Origin: Bacteroidales bacterium
GTDB taxonomy: Bacteria; Bacteroidota; Bacteroidia; Bacteroidales; JAIOZK01
Reading direction: 5' to 3'
DNA: 64,000 nt
Assembly (NCBI GenBank): GCA_021738625.1
Contig: JAIPBS010000010.1
Coordinates: 1 to 64,000, forward strand
Shown here: piece by piece, positions 8,297 through 16,808 of the stretch
Numbering within the stretch: the stretch's first letter is position 1
Layout of the letters: the number at the start of each line of letters is the position of its first letter
The notes under the pieces: model-generated
Told to the model about the DNA's origin: nothing
Databases searched by the model: none
What the model saw: the letters and a program-made list of their open reading frames with translations, nothing else
Made by a program: the position numbers and the translations under genes

Positions 8297-8821
8297 TTAA
8301 AGGTACAATTCGAGCAATCCTTCGGGGGTGCTGACCAGTATTTCTTTTTTGTCGCGATCCACTTTTTGAATGATCTCATCATTGATGGGGACCAGCACGA
8401 TTTTGCCCTTGTGATCCACCTGGAAAACGCTTTGCTGCGGCAGTTCCAGTACCTCTTTCACCGGCCCCAGCCGGCCGTGTTTTTTGTCGATCACCTCAAA
8501 TCCCTTCACCTCATGGAAATAAAACTGATTTCCTTTGAGTTCGGGTAGCAATTCGTTTGGCAGATAAAGATCAGATCCAATCAGCAACTCGGCAATGTCG
8601 GGATCGGGCGCTTCGTCCAGTGTGATGGTTTTATTGCTTTTTTCAAAATCGGCCTGTTCCAGAAAAAATGGGATGAGGGTGTGGTTGATCTCCACAAAAA
8701 CCGCATCGATGCCCGAATAGCGAGTCGGGTCGTCGGCCTCGATCATCACCGAAAAAACCCCGGGCCGGTTGTGCTGCTTCAGTATCCTGCCCAAATAAAA
8801 ACAATTTGATTTGTCCATCAT
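8297..8821 (-). CDS. rimM: 16S rRNA processing protein RimM
   Basis: This 174-residue ribosome maturation factor binds S19 and helps assemble the 30S head. The N-terminal RimM barrel begins with FYLGRILKQHNRPGVFSV, which matches the family's G-x-I-x-K-x-H-G-hxG-like opening. The C-terminal PRC-barrel has VDHKGKIVLVPINDEIIQKVD. The length is typical. It follows rpsP on the same strand, separated by a hairpin that may reduce read-through, and precedes trmN by 10 bp. Confidence 0.93.
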   Translation of the reverse strand: MMDKSNCFYLGRILKQHNRPGVFSVMIEADDPTRYSGIDAVFVEINHTLIPFFLEQADFEKSNKTITLDEAPDPDIAELLIGSDLYLPNELLPELKGNQFYFHEVKGFEVIDKKHGRLGPVKEVLELPQQSVFQVDHKGKIVLVPINDEIIQKVDRDKKEILVSTPEGLLELYL

Positions 8822-8852
8822 GTCCTTATCATTGCTCTTGCGAATTTACAAA

Positions 8853-8880
8853 AAAGGCCGGTGTTTTTGCACCGGCCTTT
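8853..8880 (-). terminator. Hairpin terminator or attenuator between rpsP and rimM
   Basis: An 11-bp perfect stem (8853-8863 with 8870-8880, AAAGGCCGGTG) has a six-base loop. On the minus strand it is followed by a T-run (TTTTTTGT). It lies between rpsP and rimM, so it could partly uncouple the abundant ribosomal protein mRNA from the downstream genes. Confidence 0.75.
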
Positions 8881-8901
8881 CTTATCTGTGTTGAACGAAT
8901 T

Positions 8902-9834
8902 TTATTCAGCCTTCTTGTCGTCTTTCTTCTCTTCTTCTTTGGGCTCTTCTTTCTTTTCTTCCTTTTTCTCTTCGGCTTTAGGCTCTTCTTTTTTCTCCTC
9001 AGCTTTAGGCTCTTCCTTCTTCTCTTCTTTGGCCTCCGCCTTTGGTTCTTCCTTTTTTTCCTCAGCCTTTTCTTCTTTCTTCTCCTCTTTTGCTTCAGCT
9101 TTTGGCTCTTCCTTCTTTTCCTCTTTCACTTCTTCCTTTTTCTCTTCCTTAGCCCTGGCTTCAGGTTCCTCTTTCTTTTCCGCTTCTTTGGCTTCCGCTT
9201 TGGGTTCTTCTTTCTCACCTTCCTCTTTTACTTCCGCTTCAGGCTCTTTCTTTTTATCTTCCGCTTTCACTTCTGCCTTCGGCTCTTCTTTTGCTTCTTC
9301 GGCCGGGGCTTCTGCTTTTTCCTCTTCTTTAGCGCCTTCTGCTTCCTGAGCGGCTTTTACCTGCTCCTCAACCTGTTTGGCCCTTATTTTGGCGATCTCG
9401 GCTGCCCGTTCCTCATTGATCTTCTTCTCGGCTTCGAGTTGTTTCTTTCGGGAGTCACGGGATTTTTCTTCGCTTTCTTTGCGTTTCGTCTGGATCTTTT
9501 CTTCCTTTTCCTGCAGCCAGGCCTGGAATTTGGCTTCGGCCTGTTCTTCTGTAAAGGCGCCTTTTTGCACGCCTTTCAGCAGGTGGTTTTTGTAGAGCAC
9601 GCCCTTAAACGACAGGATCGACCTGACCGTTTCCGTGGGGCGGGCACCCTTTCTCAGCCAATCCAATGCGCGGTCGAAATCAATGATGATCTCGGCCGGT
9701 TCTGTAATGGCGTTGTAGATTCCGATTCTTTCAATAAATCTTCCGTCACGTGGTGCACGACCATCCGCAATAACGATGTGATAAAAGGGCCTTCCCTTTT
9801 TACCACGCCTTTGTAACCTGATTGTTGCTGGCAT
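8902..9834 (-). CDS. rpsP: 30S ribosomal protein S16 with a very long acidic/basic tail
   Basis: The first ~90 residues are a standard S16 ([49 protein letters not shown]). Residues ~95-175 are a charged helical extension that is common in Bacteroidota S16. From ~175 to 310 there is a low-complexity tail of K, E, A and P with recurring [13 protein letters not shown] units. Most bacterial S16 proteins have only 80-100 residues, so about two thirds of this one is extension. The tail is in frame, uninterrupted and followed by a terminator hairpin. The opposite strand gives long serine/phenylalanine-rich ORFs that are artefacts. Confidence 0.93.
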   Translation of the reverse strand: MPATIRLQRRGKKGRPFYHIVIADGRAPRDGRFIERIGIYNAITEPAEIIIDFDRALDWLRKGARPTETVRSILSFKGVLYKNHLLKGVQKGAFTEEQAEAKFQAWLQEKEEKIQTKRKESEEKSRDSRKKQLEAEKKINEERAAEIAKIRAKQVEEQVKAAQEAEGAKEEEKAEAPAEEAKEEPKAEVKAEDKKKEPEAEVKEEGEKEEPKAEAKEAEKKEEPEARAKEEKKEEVKEEKKEEPKAEAKEEKKEEKAEEKKEEPKAEAKEEKKEEPKAEEKKEEPKAEEKKEEKKEEPKEEEKKDDKKAE

Positions 9835-10335
9835 TTTTCAATTGTTTTGTTCCTAATTCGTTTACTGCTCTTTCTTCTGCGGCAGACTAGCTGCCCTTTT
9901 TAATTTCGGGGTGCAAATATCGGATTATTTTTTGAGATAAAAAAGAAAAAGTATTTCTATTTGAGTGGATTGGGGTTTGAAAGATGAAAGTGGAAGGTTG
10001 AAATTTGAAATTTGGGCGTTACTAAAGATTGTCATAGCATGAAAGATGAATCCGGAAAATATCTTAGCGTGAGTGGTTATTCGTAAATAAAATAATTGAT
10101 TGCCATGAAATACAATCAATTACCATGAATTGCAACAAATTACCATGAATTACAACAAATTACCATGAATTAAAGCCGGATTCAAACATACATCCAAACA
10201 ATTAATTATGTTGGAGAAAAATTCCGTTGTTTTCTCTTTTCAAAACTTATCAACATCCCCTTCTTTTTCCCTCTTTTTGGTTAATTTTACAACACCTGAA
10301 AGAATTTTCTTAACTTTTGAAAATCATTGATTTAG
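9835..10335. other. Intergenic region upstream of dnaE and rpsP
   Basis: This divergent spacer should hold the promoters of rpsP (minus) and dnaE (plus). It also contains a TTTGAAA-rich tract (9970-10015, family C) and an AATTACCATG tract (10096-10172, family A). A possible dnaE -7 box is TAATTTTA near 10281. No gene is supported. Confidence 0.5.
10096..10172 (+). repeat. AATTACCATG/AATTACAAC tract (repeat family A)
   Basis: ATTACCATGAATT units alternate with (A/T)TGCAACAAATT or ATTACAACAAATT units, the same composition as 1120-1168. Confidence 0.8.
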
Positions 10336-13300
10336 ATGCCTGAATTCACACATTTGCACGTACATACCCAATACTCCATTCTGGACGGGGCGGCCCGCAT
10401 ACCCGACCTGATCGACAAGGCCAAAGAAAGCGGCATGAAGGCCCTGGCCATCACCGATCACGGCAATATGTACGGGGTGCTGAAGTTTTGCGATACGGCA
10501 GTGAGCAAAGGCATCAAACCTATCATAGGCTGCGAGATTTATGTTACCAAAGACCGCCACCTCAAGCGTGGCAAACAAGACAGAAGCAGCCATCACCTTA
10601 TCCTGCTGGCCAAAAACCTGAACGGTTACCGAAACCTGTCAAGGCTTTCGTCACTGGGCTATCTGGAAGGCTTTTACTACAATCCGCGCATCGACAAGGA
10701 ATTGCTACGCAAATACAGCGAAGGGCTGATCGCTTCTTCGGCCTGCATCGGCGGCGAGTTGCCTTCCACCATCCTGAACAAGGGAGAGGAAGAAGGGGAG
10801 AAGGTGTTACAGGAATACATCAACATCTTCGGGGATGATTTTTACATCGAGCTGATGGACCACGGTTTGCCGGAACAAAAAAAGGTGAACCCCATCCTGG
10901 TGAAGCTGGCGCGCAAATACAACCGCAAGTTCATTGCCACCAACGATGTGCATTATATCAACAAGGAGGATTACGACGCCCACCGTATCCTGATCTGCCT
11001 GAACACCGGCAAAGACATCGATGATGATTCCTCCATGGAATACACCGGTTTTGAATACCTGCGCAGCCCGGAGGAAATGGCGGAAATTTTTTCAGAATAC
11101 CCGGAAGCACTGGAAAACACACAGGAGATCGTGGACAAGATCGAGGATTTCGACATCAAATCCAAAATCATTCTTCCAGTATTTCCTTTGCCTGAAGGAT
11201 TCGAAACCGAAGACGATTACCTGCGCCATCTGACCTACGAAGGGGCCAAAAAATTCTATCACGACATCACGGACGAAATACGCGAGCGCCTCGACTTTGA
11301 GCTGAAGGTGATCAAAGACATGGGCTTTCCAGGCTATTTCCTCATTGTGCAGGACTTTATCGCTGCTGCCCGCGAAATGGACGTGATCGTGGGGCCGGGA
11401 AGGGGATCTGCGGCCGGCTCGGCCGTAGCCTATTGCACCGGCATCACAAACATCGACCCCATCAAATACAATTTGTTGTTCGAGCGTTTCCTGAATCCCG
11501 AACGCGTATCCATGCCCGATATCGACATCGACTTCGACGACGAGGGCCGTGAAAAGGTGCTGGATTATGTGATGGATAAATACGGTAATGACAAGGTGGC
11601 CCAGATCGTGACCTTCGGCACCATGGCCGCCCGCCTGGCTATCCGCGATGTGGGTCGCGTGGTGAAGCTGCCCCTGCCCGATACCGACCGCATTGCCAAG
11701 CTGGTGCCCGAGCGGGCAGGGACTACGCTCCGTCAGGCTTATAAAGAAGTTCCCGAGCTGAACGAGATCAAGAAGAAAGGCCAGCCCATGGCACGCAAAA
11801 CCCTCAGCTATGCAGAAATCCTGGAAGGCTCGGCCCGGCATACGGGAACCCATGCCTGCGGGGTGATCATAGGCCCCGACAATCTGATCAACTATGTGCC
11901 GCTCAGCACGGCCAAAGACTCCAGGCTGCCCGTTACCCAATATGAAGGCAAGCTGGTTGAGTCGGTGGGCATGCTGAAAATGGACTTCCTCGGACTGAAG
12001 ACGCTTTCCATCATCAAAGACGCCATCGAGAACATCAAACAAAGCAAGGGGGTTGAGATCGAGTTGGAAACCCTGCCTTTGGAAGATGAAAAGACTTTCA
12101 AACTATACCAAACGGGTGATACCATTGGTACCTTCCAGTTTGAGTCGGAAGGTATGCGGGCCTATCTGAAAGAACTGAAGCCCTCCAACCTGGAGGACCT
12201 CATCGCCATGAACGCCCTGTACCGCCCGGGCCCCATGAGTTTTATCCCAACCTACATCAACAGGAAACACGGCAAGGAGAAAGTGGAATACCCACATCCC
12301 TGGCTGGAAGATATCCTCCAGAATACCTATGGGATCATGGTTTACCAGGAACAGATCATGAAAACTGCCCAGATCATCGGGGGCTTTACCCTGGGACAGG
12401 CCGATCTGCTCAGGCGGGCCATGGGAAAGAAAAAGATGGAGGAGATGATGAAGCAGAAGGCAGACTTCCTGGAGGGGGCGCAAAAGAAAGGGGTGGATAA
12501 AAAGAAAGCTGAAGAGATATTCGGAGTCATGCAGCGCTTTGCCGAGTATGGTTTCAATCGCTCACATTCCGCTGCCTATTCGGTGATCGCTTATTACACC
12601 GCCTACCTCAAAGCCAATTATCCCGCCGAGTATATGGCTTCCGTACTCACCCACAACCTGAACGACATCAAGAAGATCACTTTCTTTATAGACGAATGCA
12701 AAAGGCATGGCATAGCAGTGCTCGGCCCGGATGTGAACGAAAGTGAGTTCAACTTCAGGGTGAACCGGGAAGGTGGTATCCGTTTCGGGATGGCGGCTAT
12801 TAAAGGCGTTGGCGAGAATGCCGTGAAAGCCATCATAGAGGAAAGAGAAGAAAACGGACTTTATAAAAACGTGTTTGACTTTGCCAAACGCATCAACCTG
12901 CGTTCGGTGAACAGGAGATGTTTTGAAGCGCTGGCCATGGCAGGCGCATTCGATAATTTCGAGGGTGCTCACCGCGCTCAATACTTTCACAGGGAAAGCA
13001 CCGACGACAGCATTTTCCTGGAGAAAGTGATCAAACATGCAGCCACTTATCAGGAAAAACAGAACTCCTCACAGGTTTCCTTGTTCGGAGGAGAGATGGA
13101 GGAAAGCATACCCGACATCCGGCTGCCGGTTTGCGATCCCTGGTCGAAAATTCAGCAACTGAAGAATGAACGCGAGGTTACCGGATTTTATATTTCCGGA
13201 CATCCGCTGGACGATTACCGGATTGAGATGCAGAATTTTTGTACCCATACGATTGGCGATTTGCAGGAAAACCTGTTGCGCCACCGCAACAAGAATGTTG

Positions 13301-13791
13301 TGTTTGCCGGCATGGTCACCCTGTCGGAGCATCGCACAACCAAACATGGAAAGCCCTTTGGCCGTTTGGCGATTGAAGATTTCACCGACAGCATTTCCCT
13401 GGTCTTATTCGGGGAAGATTACCTGAAGCTGAAACATTTTTTGGTGGATGGTTCACACCTGCTGGTGAAGGCCAGGGTCAGTTCGCGCTACAACAACCCC
13501 GATCAGTGGGAAGTGAAAGTCAGCAGCATGAGCCTCTTGCACGATGCCATTGAAAAACTGACCAGGGAGATCGTACTGAAGATCGATCAGGCCAATATTG
13601 ATGATGAATTCATCCCAATACTGAAAGGACTGATCAAAAAGTCATCCGGGAAATGCCCGCTTAGGTTCAGGCTAATGGATGGGGAAGAAGGCACGTCGAT
13701 CGAAATGAAGCCCCGCAATGCCGGAGTGGATCCGGTCGTGTTTCTGAAATCACTGAACGGTATGAGTCAGATCGAATTTAAGTTGAATTGA
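10336..13791 (+). CDS. dnaE: DNA polymerase III alpha subunit
   Basis: This 1,151-residue replicative polymerase is of the DnaE1 class. The PHP domain is N-terminal (FTHLHVHTQYSILDGA, residues ~3-205). The palm has GPGRGSAAGSAVAYC and the catalytic carboxylates in MPDIDIDFDD (residues ~392-401). Fingers, tandem HhH and beta-binding regions follow, and an OB domain begins near residue 988 (VVFAGMVTLSEHRTT). It copies chromosomal DNA with the sliding clamp. Length is typical for DnaE. It is followed 96 bp downstream by trxA, which has its own promoter. Confidence 0.97.
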   Translation: MPEFTHLHVHTQYSILDGAARIPDLIDKAKESGMKALAITDHGNMYGVLKFCDTAVSKGIKPIIGCEIYVTKDRHLKRGKQDRSSHHLILLAKNLNGYRNLSRLSSLGYLEGFYYNPRIDKELLRKYSEGLIASSACIGGELPSTILNKGEEEGEKVLQEYINIFGDDFYIELMDHGLPEQKKVNPILVKLARKYNRKFIATNDVHYINKEDYDAHRILICLNTGKDIDDDSSMEYTGFEYLRSPEEMAEIFSEYPEALENTQEIVDKIEDFDIKSKIILPVFPLPEGFETEDDYLRHLTYEGAKKFYHDITDEIRERLDFELKVIKDMGFPGYFLIVQDFIAAAREMDVIVGPGRGSAAGSAVAYCTGITNIDPIKYNLLFERFLNPERVSMPDIDIDFDDEGREKVLDYVMDKYGNDKVAQIVTFGTMAARLAIRDVGRVVKLPLPDTDRIAKLVPERAGTTLRQAYKEVPELNEIKKKGQPMARKTLSYAEILEGSARHTGTHACGVIIGPDNLINYVPLSTAKDSRLPVTQYEGKLVESVGMLKMDFLGLKTLSIIKDAIENIKQSKGVEIELETLPLEDEKTFKLYQTGDTIGTFQFESEGMRAYLKELKPSNLEDLIAMNALYRPGPMSFIPTYINRKHGKEKVEYPHPWLEDILQNTYGIMVYQEQIMKTAQIIGGFTLGQADLLRRAMGKKKMEEMMKQKADFLEGAQKKGVDKKKAEEIFGVMQRFAEYGFNRSHSAAYSVIAYYTAYLKANYPAEYMASVLTHNLNDIKKITFFIDECKRHGIAVLGPDVNESEFNFRVNREGGIRFGMAAIKGVGENAVKAIIEEREENGLYKNVFDFAKRINLRSVNRRCFEALAMAGAFDNFEGAHRAQYFHRESTDDSIFLEKVIKHAATYQEKQNSSQVSLFGGEMEESIPDIRLPVCDPWSKIQQLKNEREVTGFYISGHPLDDYRIEMQNFCTHTIGDLQENLLRHRNKNVVFAGMVTLSEHRTTKHGKPFGRLAIEDFTDSISLVLFGEDYLKLKHFLVDGSHLLVKARVSSRYNNPDQWEVKVSSMSLLHDAIEKLTREIVLKIDQANIDDEFIPILKGLIKKSSGKCPLRFRLMDGEEGTSIEMKPRNAGVDPVVFLKSLNGMSQIEFKLN

Positions 13792-13825
13792 TGTCATTTT
13801 GTCAAGAACAGTTTATGGCAATATT

Positions 13826-13858
13826 TTTGAGAGACAAGGGAGAAAAATTGTATTTTTG
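13826..13858 (+). promoter_or_regulatory. Predicted trxA promoter
   Basis: TTTG at 13826-13829 and TATTTTTG at 13851-13858 are separated by 21 bases, a good match to the Bacteroidota TTTG/TAnnTTTG promoter. The trxA ATG follows at 13888. Confidence 0.6.
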
Positions 13859-13887
13859 AAAAGAATGTTAAACCAAAAAGAATAATC

Positions 13888-14205
13888 ATGGCTCAAGAAT
13901 TAACAGATGCAAATTTCGACGAAAAAGTATTGCAATCAGATAAACCCGTAATCGTGGATTTCTGGGCGGAATGGTGCGGTCCCTGCCGCATGGTCGGCCC
14001 CATCGTGGAAGAGATTGGGAAAGAGTACGAAGGCAAGGCAATGGTTGGTAAAGTGGATGTGGACAACAACCCTGAGGTAGCCGCCAAGTTCGGCATCCGA
14101 AACATCCCAACCATCCTTTTCTTCAAAGGCGGCAAAGTGGTTGACAAACAGGTTGGCGCGGTGCCCAAGCAGGTGCTGGTTTCCAAGCTGGAAGCCCAGA
14201 TGTAA
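13888..14205 (+). CDS. trxA: Thioredoxin
   Basis: This 105-residue cytoplasmic thioredoxin has the active site WCGPC at residues 29-33, with VDFWAEWCGPCR before the second helix. The cis-proline loop is in RNIPTILFF, and the C-terminal KxQVGAVPK turn is also normal. It reduces protein disulfides. There is no signal peptide. A Bacteroidota-type promoter lies upstream and a hairpin with a T-run lies downstream, so it is probably monocistronic. Confidence 0.95.
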   Translation: MAQELTDANFDEKVLQSDKPVIVDFWAEWCGPCRMVGPIVEEIGKEYEGKAMVGKVDVDNNPEVAAKFGIRNIPTILFFKGGKVVDKQVGAVPKQVLVSKLEAQM

Positions 14206-14217
14206 GCATCCCAAAAT

Positions 14218-14262
14218 GGGGTGAAACGGATTGTGTTCTCTTCCGGTGTTCACCCCTTTTTT
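14218..14262 (+). terminator. Rho-independent terminator after trxA
   Basis: GGGGTGAA at 14218-14225 pairs with TTCACCCC at 14249-14256, extended by CGGA/TCCG inside. Six T residues follow at once (14257-14262). Confidence 0.75.
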
Positions 14263-14320
14263 ACAATTCATAATAACGCCCCTGGCCCTGGCGTTTATTT
14301 CCTTGTAATCCAAAGTATAT

Positions 14321-15256
14321 ATGGCATATTCCATCGACAGGAACAGACTGCAACAATTCGGTTCGCTTGAATTCCTCGCCCGGCAGGTGGTGGAAGGGTT
14401 CATTACGGGTTTGCACAAAAGCCCTTTTCACGGCTTTTCGGTGGAGTTTGCCGAACACCGTCTTTACAATACAGGCGAAAGCATCAAGCACATCGACTGG
14501 AAGCTATATGGAAGGACCGACCGGTTGTATGTAAAACGATACGAGGAGGAAACCAATCTTCGCTGTCAGTTGGTGATCGATCATTCTTCCTCCATGTATT
14601 TTCCACAGAAAAAGGAACCTTCCATAGACGATCCCAATAAGATCACCTTTTCGGTTTATGCCGCTGCTGCATTGATGTATATGATGCGTAAACAGCGTGA
14701 TGCGGTGGGGCTGCAGGTTTTTTCGGATCATATCGAATCAGCTACCCCCGTGCGTTCCACACCTGTTCACCACAAAAACTTATATGGTGAGCTGGAAAAA
14801 CTATTGGAACCTATCCCGGCTAAAGAAAAACGTCGCACCATGACCACCGATGCCCTGCATCTGATCGCGGAGAAAATTCACAAGCGCTCACTGGTGGTGA
14901 TCTTCAGCGATATGTTCGAAAGCAGCCATAATCCCGAAAAGCTGTTTTCTGCCCTGCAACATTTAAAACACAACAAGCATGAGGTGGTTCTCTTCCATGT
15001 AACCGATAAGGAAAAGGAAGAGGAATTTATGTACGGCAACCGTCCGCACCGCATCATCGACATGGAAAGCGGGGAGGAGCTGAAATTGAATCCTTCGGAA
15101 GTGCGCGAAAAATACGTGGAAGCGGTTTCATCATTCAAGAAAGAGCTGAAGCTTCGCTGTGCACAGTATCACATCGACTTTGTGGAAGCCGACATCAACA
15201 AGGGATTTGAGCAAATCTTGTTGCCTTACCTGGTGAAGAGAAGTAAGCTGTATTGA
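14321..15256 (+). CDS. DUF58 domain protein
   Basis: This 311-residue cytoplasmic protein matches the DUF58 family: the hallmark HIDWKLYGRTDRLYVKRYEEE lies near residues 52-72. A von Willebrand A-like region follows, with a MIDAS-type VIDHSSSMYF near residue 85. DUF58 proteins usually act with MoxR AAA+ ATPases and BatA/BatB-type VWA proteins in envelope or chaperone roles, but no MoxR gene lies in this window. The start lies in a good context after the trxA terminator. Confidence 0.88.
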   Translation: MAYSIDRNRLQQFGSLEFLARQVVEGFITGLHKSPFHGFSVEFAEHRLYNTGESIKHIDWKLYGRTDRLYVKRYEEETNLRCQLVIDHSSSMYFPQKKEPSIDDPNKITFSVYAAAALMYMMRKQRDAVGLQVFSDHIESATPVRSTPVHHKNLYGELEKLLEPIPAKEKRRTMTTDALHLIAEKIHKRSLVVIFSDMFESSHNPEKLFSALQHLKHNKHEVVLFHVTDKEKEEEFMYGNRPHRIIDMESGEELKLNPSEVREKYVEAVSSFKKELKLRCAQYHIDFVEADINKGFEQILLPYLVKRSKLY

Positions 15257-15313
15257 TCCGTTTATTTTTAACCTTAGCTATCCTCCCAAAACCCTTTTCT
15301 GAGATTTTCGTAC

Positions 15314-15338
15314 ATTAGATTTGTAACTAACATCTAAT
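15314..15338 (+). promoter_or_regulatory. Predicted promoter with 7-bp inverted repeat upstream of mltF-like gene
   Basis: TAGATTTG (15316-15323) fits the -7 consensus. ATTAGAT (15314-15320) and ATCTAAT (15332-15338) form a perfect inverted repeat over the presumed transcription start, which could be an operator or a 5' hairpin. Confidence 0.4.
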
Positions 15339-15341
15339 CTC

Positions 15342-16808
15342 ATGTACAGATTTTCAATTTTTATTTTACTCATCGCTCTGGCACTTGTTTCATGTAACAA
15401 CGATCAATCAGCAGATGGGGATGGCAATAACACCAAAGATAAACAGATAAAAGAGGTCAGCATCGACCTGGATCAAATACGCGAGCGCGGAAAACTCGTC
15501 GCTCTGAGCAGCTACAGCTCAACCAGTTATTTTTTATATCGCGGGAAAACAATGGGCTATGAATATGAGCTGCTAAAGCGCCTGGCCGAAGACCTGGACC
15601 TTGAGTTGGAGATTAGGATCGCACACGATATGGACAGCATCATCCGTATGCTTAAAGAAGGGGAAGGCGACATCATTTCGCACGGCCTTACCGTTACCAA
15701 AGAAAGAAAGGAAAGAGTGGCCTTCACAAATTATCATACCAAAACCCACCAGGTGCTGGTACAGCGCAAGCCGGAGAATTGGCGTCAGATGATGCTGCAC
15801 AACATCGAAAAGCAGTTGATCCGGGATCCCCTGGAACTGATCGGCAAGGAAGTGCACGTGCGTGAAAAATCTTCTTATTATCAGCGCTTACTCAACCTGG
15901 AAGATGAGATCGGTGGTGATATTGATATAGTGACAGTTGAGGGCGACCGCACCACCGAAGAGCTGATAAAAATGGTGGCCGACGGGGAGATCGATTACAC
16001 CATTGCCGACCAGAACATCGCTGCCATCAATGCCACATACCTGCCCATCCTGGATGTGGAAACCGCGGTGAGCTTTAACCAGCGCATTGCCTGGGCGGTG
16101 CGTAATTCATCGCCCGAATTGCTGGACGCTGTTAACAACTGGATCGGCCGCATGAAAAAGGATGCAGTTTATTATGTGATCTACAACAAATACTTCAAAA
16201 ACAAAAAGGCCTTCAAGAAACGAGCTGAAAGCGAATACTTTTCGATTGCCGGCGACAAAATATCACCTTATGATGAGATCATTATGCAACAAGCCGATTC
16301 GATCGGCTGGGACTGGCGTCTGCTGGCTTCCATGATCTACCAGGAATCGGGCTTCGATCCCCATGCAGAATCATGGGCCGGAGCCAAAGGTCTGATGCAG
16401 ATGATGCCTGCCACGGCCAGGCACTTCGGCCTGAAAGATCCGTATGATCCGGCCCAAAGCATAGAGGCAGGGGTGGCATACCTGGAACGTTTGATGGAAA
16501 GATATGATGAAATGAAGGATAGCGTGGAGCAAACCAAATTTGTGTTGGCTTCCTACAATGTGGGACCGAGCCATGTGCAGGACGCTATGCGGCTGGCTGA
16601 GAAATACGGAAAGGACCCTCTCAGATGGGACGGGCATGTGGCTGAATACATCCTGCTGAAATCAAAACCGGAATACTATACGGATGAGGTTGTGAAATAC
16701 GGCTATTGCCGTGGCACCGAGCCATTTAATTATGTAAAAGAGATCTTTGAAAGATTCCATACCTATAAGGAATTTATCGAATCGCCCGGCGTAAAGGCAA
16801 ACCTATAA
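15342..16808 (+). CDS. mltF: MltF-like membrane-bound lytic transglycosylase
   Basis: This 488-residue lipoprotein has a lipobox LALVSC (Cys18). Residues ~45-290 form a periplasmic solute-binding-type domain (LVALSSYSSTSYFLYRGK, DYTIADQNIAAIN). Residues ~310-450 form a lytic transglycosylase SLT domain with catalytic Glu335 in YQESGFDPHAES and the motif GAKGLMQMMPATA. This order defines MltF, which cleaves peptidoglycan strands and is regulated through the N-terminal domain. The gene converges on and overlaps the next minus-strand gene by 6 bp. Confidence 0.9.
   Translation: MYRFSIFILLIALALVSCNNDQSADGDGNNTKDKQIKEVSIDLDQIRERGKLVALSSYSSTSYFLYRGKTMGYEYELLKRLAEDLDLELEIRIAHDMDSIIRMLKEGEGDIISHGLTVTKERKERVAFTNYHTKTHQVLVQRKPENWRQMMLHNIEKQLIRDPLELIGKEVHVREKSSYYQRLLNLEDEIGGDIDIVTVEGDRTTEELIKMVADGEIDYTIADQNIAAINATYLPILDVETAVSFNQRIAWAVRNSSPELLDAVNNWIGRMKKDAVYYVIYNKYFKNKKAFKKRAESEYFSIAGDKISPYDEIIMQQADSIGWDWRLLASMIYQESGFDPHAESWAGAKGLMQMMPATARHFGLKDPYDPAQSIEAGVAYLERLMERYDEMKDSVEQTKFVLASYNVGPSHVQDAMRLAEKYGKDPLRWDGHVAEYILLKSKPEYYTDEVVKYGYCRGTEPFNYVKEIFERFHTYKEFIESPGVKANL

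Noticed and set aside
8806-9816. Long plus-strand ORFs rich in phenylalanine, leucine and serine opposite rpsP
   Set aside because: They are the reverse complement of the K/E-rich S16 tail codons; no start context or family supports them.
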